Source: Archangium sp. (GTDB lineage: Bacteria; Myxococcota; Myxococcia; Myxococcales; Myxococcaceae). Taken from it: DNA of 5,616 bases. Below the pieces are notes generated by a model. The model was given only the letters and a program-made list of their open reading frames with translations, was not told the DNA's origin and ran no database searches. A program made the translations under genes and the position numbers. The DNA is taken from NCBI GenBank assembly GCA_016793585.1, contig JAEUJR010000720.1, positions 1 to 5,616 of the forward strand, in the 5' to 3' direction. Of the stretch, positions 4,386-5,616 are shown piece after piece. Every line of letters starts with the position of its first letter. Positions within the stretch are counted from its first letter, which is position 1.

Positions 4386-5616
4386 GCCCCGGCTTCGCGT
4401 CGAGGAAGAGGTGACAGCCCGAGCACTGCGTCGGCGGCGTCGGGTGCTGCTCCAGCTTCAGCGCCTTGTGACACGACTTGCACGTCGCCGGCCCGCGGCC
4501 CGGGTCTGGCGTGTGCGGCGTGTGGCACTTCTCGCACTGCTGGTGCTCCTTCTCCTGGTGCAGGCCCGGCAGCTTCGCCACCTCGTGACACTGCTTGCAC
4601 GTCTTGATGACCGCGCCCGAGTGGCTCTCGTGGCAGCTCTTGCAGTCGGTGTGGCCCGCCTGCGGCGGCTTGCGCTTGTCGTGACACGACAGGCACGGCT
4701 TCTGGCCCGCGAGCCCGTGCGGCAGGTTCTCGTGACAGCCCTTGCACTCGCGGTGGCCCTTCGGGTCCTTGATGCGGGCGACCTCGACGAAGCGCGTGTC
4801 GTGACAGCTCTTGCACTCACGCAGTGACGTCGGCTTCGCCTCGTGCGGCTCGTGACAGTCGGCGCACTGCACCTTCTCTGCGTGAATCACCTTCGCGTCG
4901 AAGGGCGCCTTCGTGTGGCAGCTCGTGCACGCCACCGCCAGCTTCTCGCCCATGGCCTTCTCGTGAACCGGGTGACACCCGATGCACGTCTGGCCTTCTT
5001 TCGACTTCGGGTGCTTCACGACTTCCTTGCTGTGGCAGCTCTTGCAGTCGACGGGCGCCGCGCGCGGCTGGTGGGGCTTGTGGCAGTCGATGCACGCGTC
5101 GTGCTCCTTCGCACCGACGACGCGCTGGTTCTGGTGGCAGCTCGTGCAGGGCTTCACGACGTTGTGGTCGAACGTGTGGGCCGTGTGACAGCTGCCGCAG
5201 CCGGTGTGGCCCTTGTCGAACAGCGCTCCTTCGGCGACGCGCGCCTTCGCCGTCATCTCGGGCTTCATGTGACACGTCACGCACATGCCCGACGCCTTCA
5301 CGGCCTCGGTGTGGTGCTCGTGGCAGTTCATGCACTTCTCGGCGAGCGTGTCGCCCTTGGCGCCGTGCTTCAGCGTCACGTCGTGGCACTGGGTGCACTC
5401 GGCCGCGAGCGTGAAGGGCTGCTGGTGCGGGCGGTGGCACTGCTGGCACTCCGACTTGTGCACCGCGATGGCGGGAATGCGGTCTTTCTCGCCTTGCGGC
5501 TTCTGGTGACAGTCGAAGCACATCCACTTCTCGAAGCGCGTGGGCAGCGTCTTCGCCATGAAGGGGTGGCAGGTGAGGCAGCTCAGGTCGACGCCGGCGT
5601 CGAGCGGGTGGTGCTG
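4369..5616 (-). CDS. Large multihaem c-type cytochrome (paired CXXCH), 5' end outside window
   Basis: The frame is open through the right edge. An internal ATG at 5559 is not the true start, because another haem motif (CLTCH) lies in frame upstream of it and no signal peptide is present. The 415 visible residues hold 21 CXXCH sites, about one covalent haem per 20 residues, with little other structure: the chain is Lys/His/Pro-rich and has no membrane helix. From the third visible site onward the sites come in pairs repeated about every 38 residues. The first of each pair reads CXXCHXXH and the second plain CXXCH, which is the doubled-CXXCH (paired_CXXCH) architecture. The family's role is periplasmic or outer-surface electron transfer, and maturation requires Sec export and the Ccm or Ccs system. 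The C-terminus ends in DAKPGRDGGQ without an anchor. The overlapping downstream membrane protein may be its partner. Electron donor and acceptor cannot be deduced. Confidence 0.93.
   Translation of the reverse strand, partial: QHHPLDAGVDLSCLTCHPFMAKTLPTRFEKWMCFDCHQKPQGEKDRIPAIAVHKSECQQCHRPHQQPFTLAAECTQCHDVTLKHGAKGDTLAEKCMNCHEHHTEAVKASGMCVTCHMKPEMTAKARVAEGALFDKGHTGCGSCHTAHTFDHNVVKPCTSCHQNQRVVGAKEHDACIDCHKPHQPRAAPVDCKSCHSKEVVKHPKSKEGQTCIGCHPVHEKAMGEKLAVACTSCHTKAPFDAKVIHAEKVQCADCHEPHEAKPTSLRECKSCHDTRFVEVARIKDPKGHRECKGCHENLPHGLAGQKPCLSCHDKRKPPQAGHTDCKSCHESHSGAVIKTCKQCHEVAKLPGLHQEKEHQQCEKCHTPHTPDPGRGPATCKSCHKALKLEQHPTPPTQCSGCHLFLDAKPGRDGGQ
4468..5448 (-). repeat. Nine tandem paired-CXXCH units in the cytochrome
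   Basis: Counting from the internal Met at 5559, the first Cys of each pair is at residues 38, 76, 121, 156, 192, 232, 272, 306 and 342, and the second at 55, 93, 138, 172, 211, 249, 289, 321 and 360. Units are 34-45 residues long. The first site of eight of the nine units carries an extra His three residues after the haem His (RPH, EHH, TAH, KPH, PVH, EPH, ESH, TPH). Unit seven has it displaced (CKGCHENLPH). At DNA level the repeats are diverged; only short stretches such as GCAGCTCTTGCA recur. Confidence 0.85.

Noticed and set aside
4330..4827. Plus-strand frame with Leu/Val-rich, membrane-like stretches
   Set aside because: It is the antisense of the CXXCH repeats; the apparent hydrophobic segments come from reverse-complemented Lys/His/Cys codons.
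5557..5559. ATG at 5559 as the cytochrome start
   Set aside because: A haem motif CLTCH is in frame upstream and no signal peptide follows the ATG, so the true start is beyond the window.

Overview
The window is GC-rich DNA with dense coding on both strands. Third codon positions are strongly G/C, Ser-TCG and Asp-GAC codons are frequent, and spurious open frames abound. Together with a large multihaem cytochrome built of paired CXXCH repeats, an outer-membrane-type lipoprotein and a TPR protein of the 'AYREMGL' style, this suggests a deltaproteobacterial or myxobacterial (Myxococcota) chromosome. That assignment is inference; no rRNA or marker gene is present. No tRNA, CRISPR array or mobile element was seen.

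Layout. (1) Minus strand, 1-1179: a two-gene block transcribed leftwards. The first gene (349-1179) encodes a protein resembling the heme-thiolate peroxidase/peroxygenase family (Peroxidase_2). It has a PCP cysteine motif, a DHTGS motif in place of EHD-S, a later conserved Glu and the family's C-terminal pattern. Its stop overlaps by 11 bp the start of a second gene (359 to beyond position 1), which encodes a protein with a four-cysteine zinc-ribbon-like head followed by the start of a TPR. The TPR reading may break near positions 50-64. (2) A 54-bp gap (1180-1233) separates this block from a divergent plus-strand block. (3) Plus strand, 1234-3923: a lipoprotein with propeller-like repeats (1234-2289), a hypothetical cytoplasmic protein whose start lies two bases after the lipoprotein stop (2292-3029), a 168-bp non-coding stretch, then a Sec-exported protein with a beta domain resembling the one found N-terminal to M35 metallopeptidase catalytic domains (3198-3923). 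(4) Minus strand, 3936-5616, convergent with the previous block and only 12 bp away: a multihaem c-type cytochrome running in from beyond the right edge (21 visible haem sites in 415 residues), overlapping by 17 bp a small single-pass membrane protein with a Cys-rich C-terminal domain.

How the genes might relate. The cytochrome and the small anchored protein are probably co-transcribed and act at the periplasmic face or cell envelope. The lipoprotein and the exported protein are also envelope or secreted products. The peroxidase-like protein has no visible signal peptide. No single pathway joins all the genes. The most unusual items are the bacterial heme-thiolate peroxidase-like protein and the regular alternation of haem-site types in the cytochrome.
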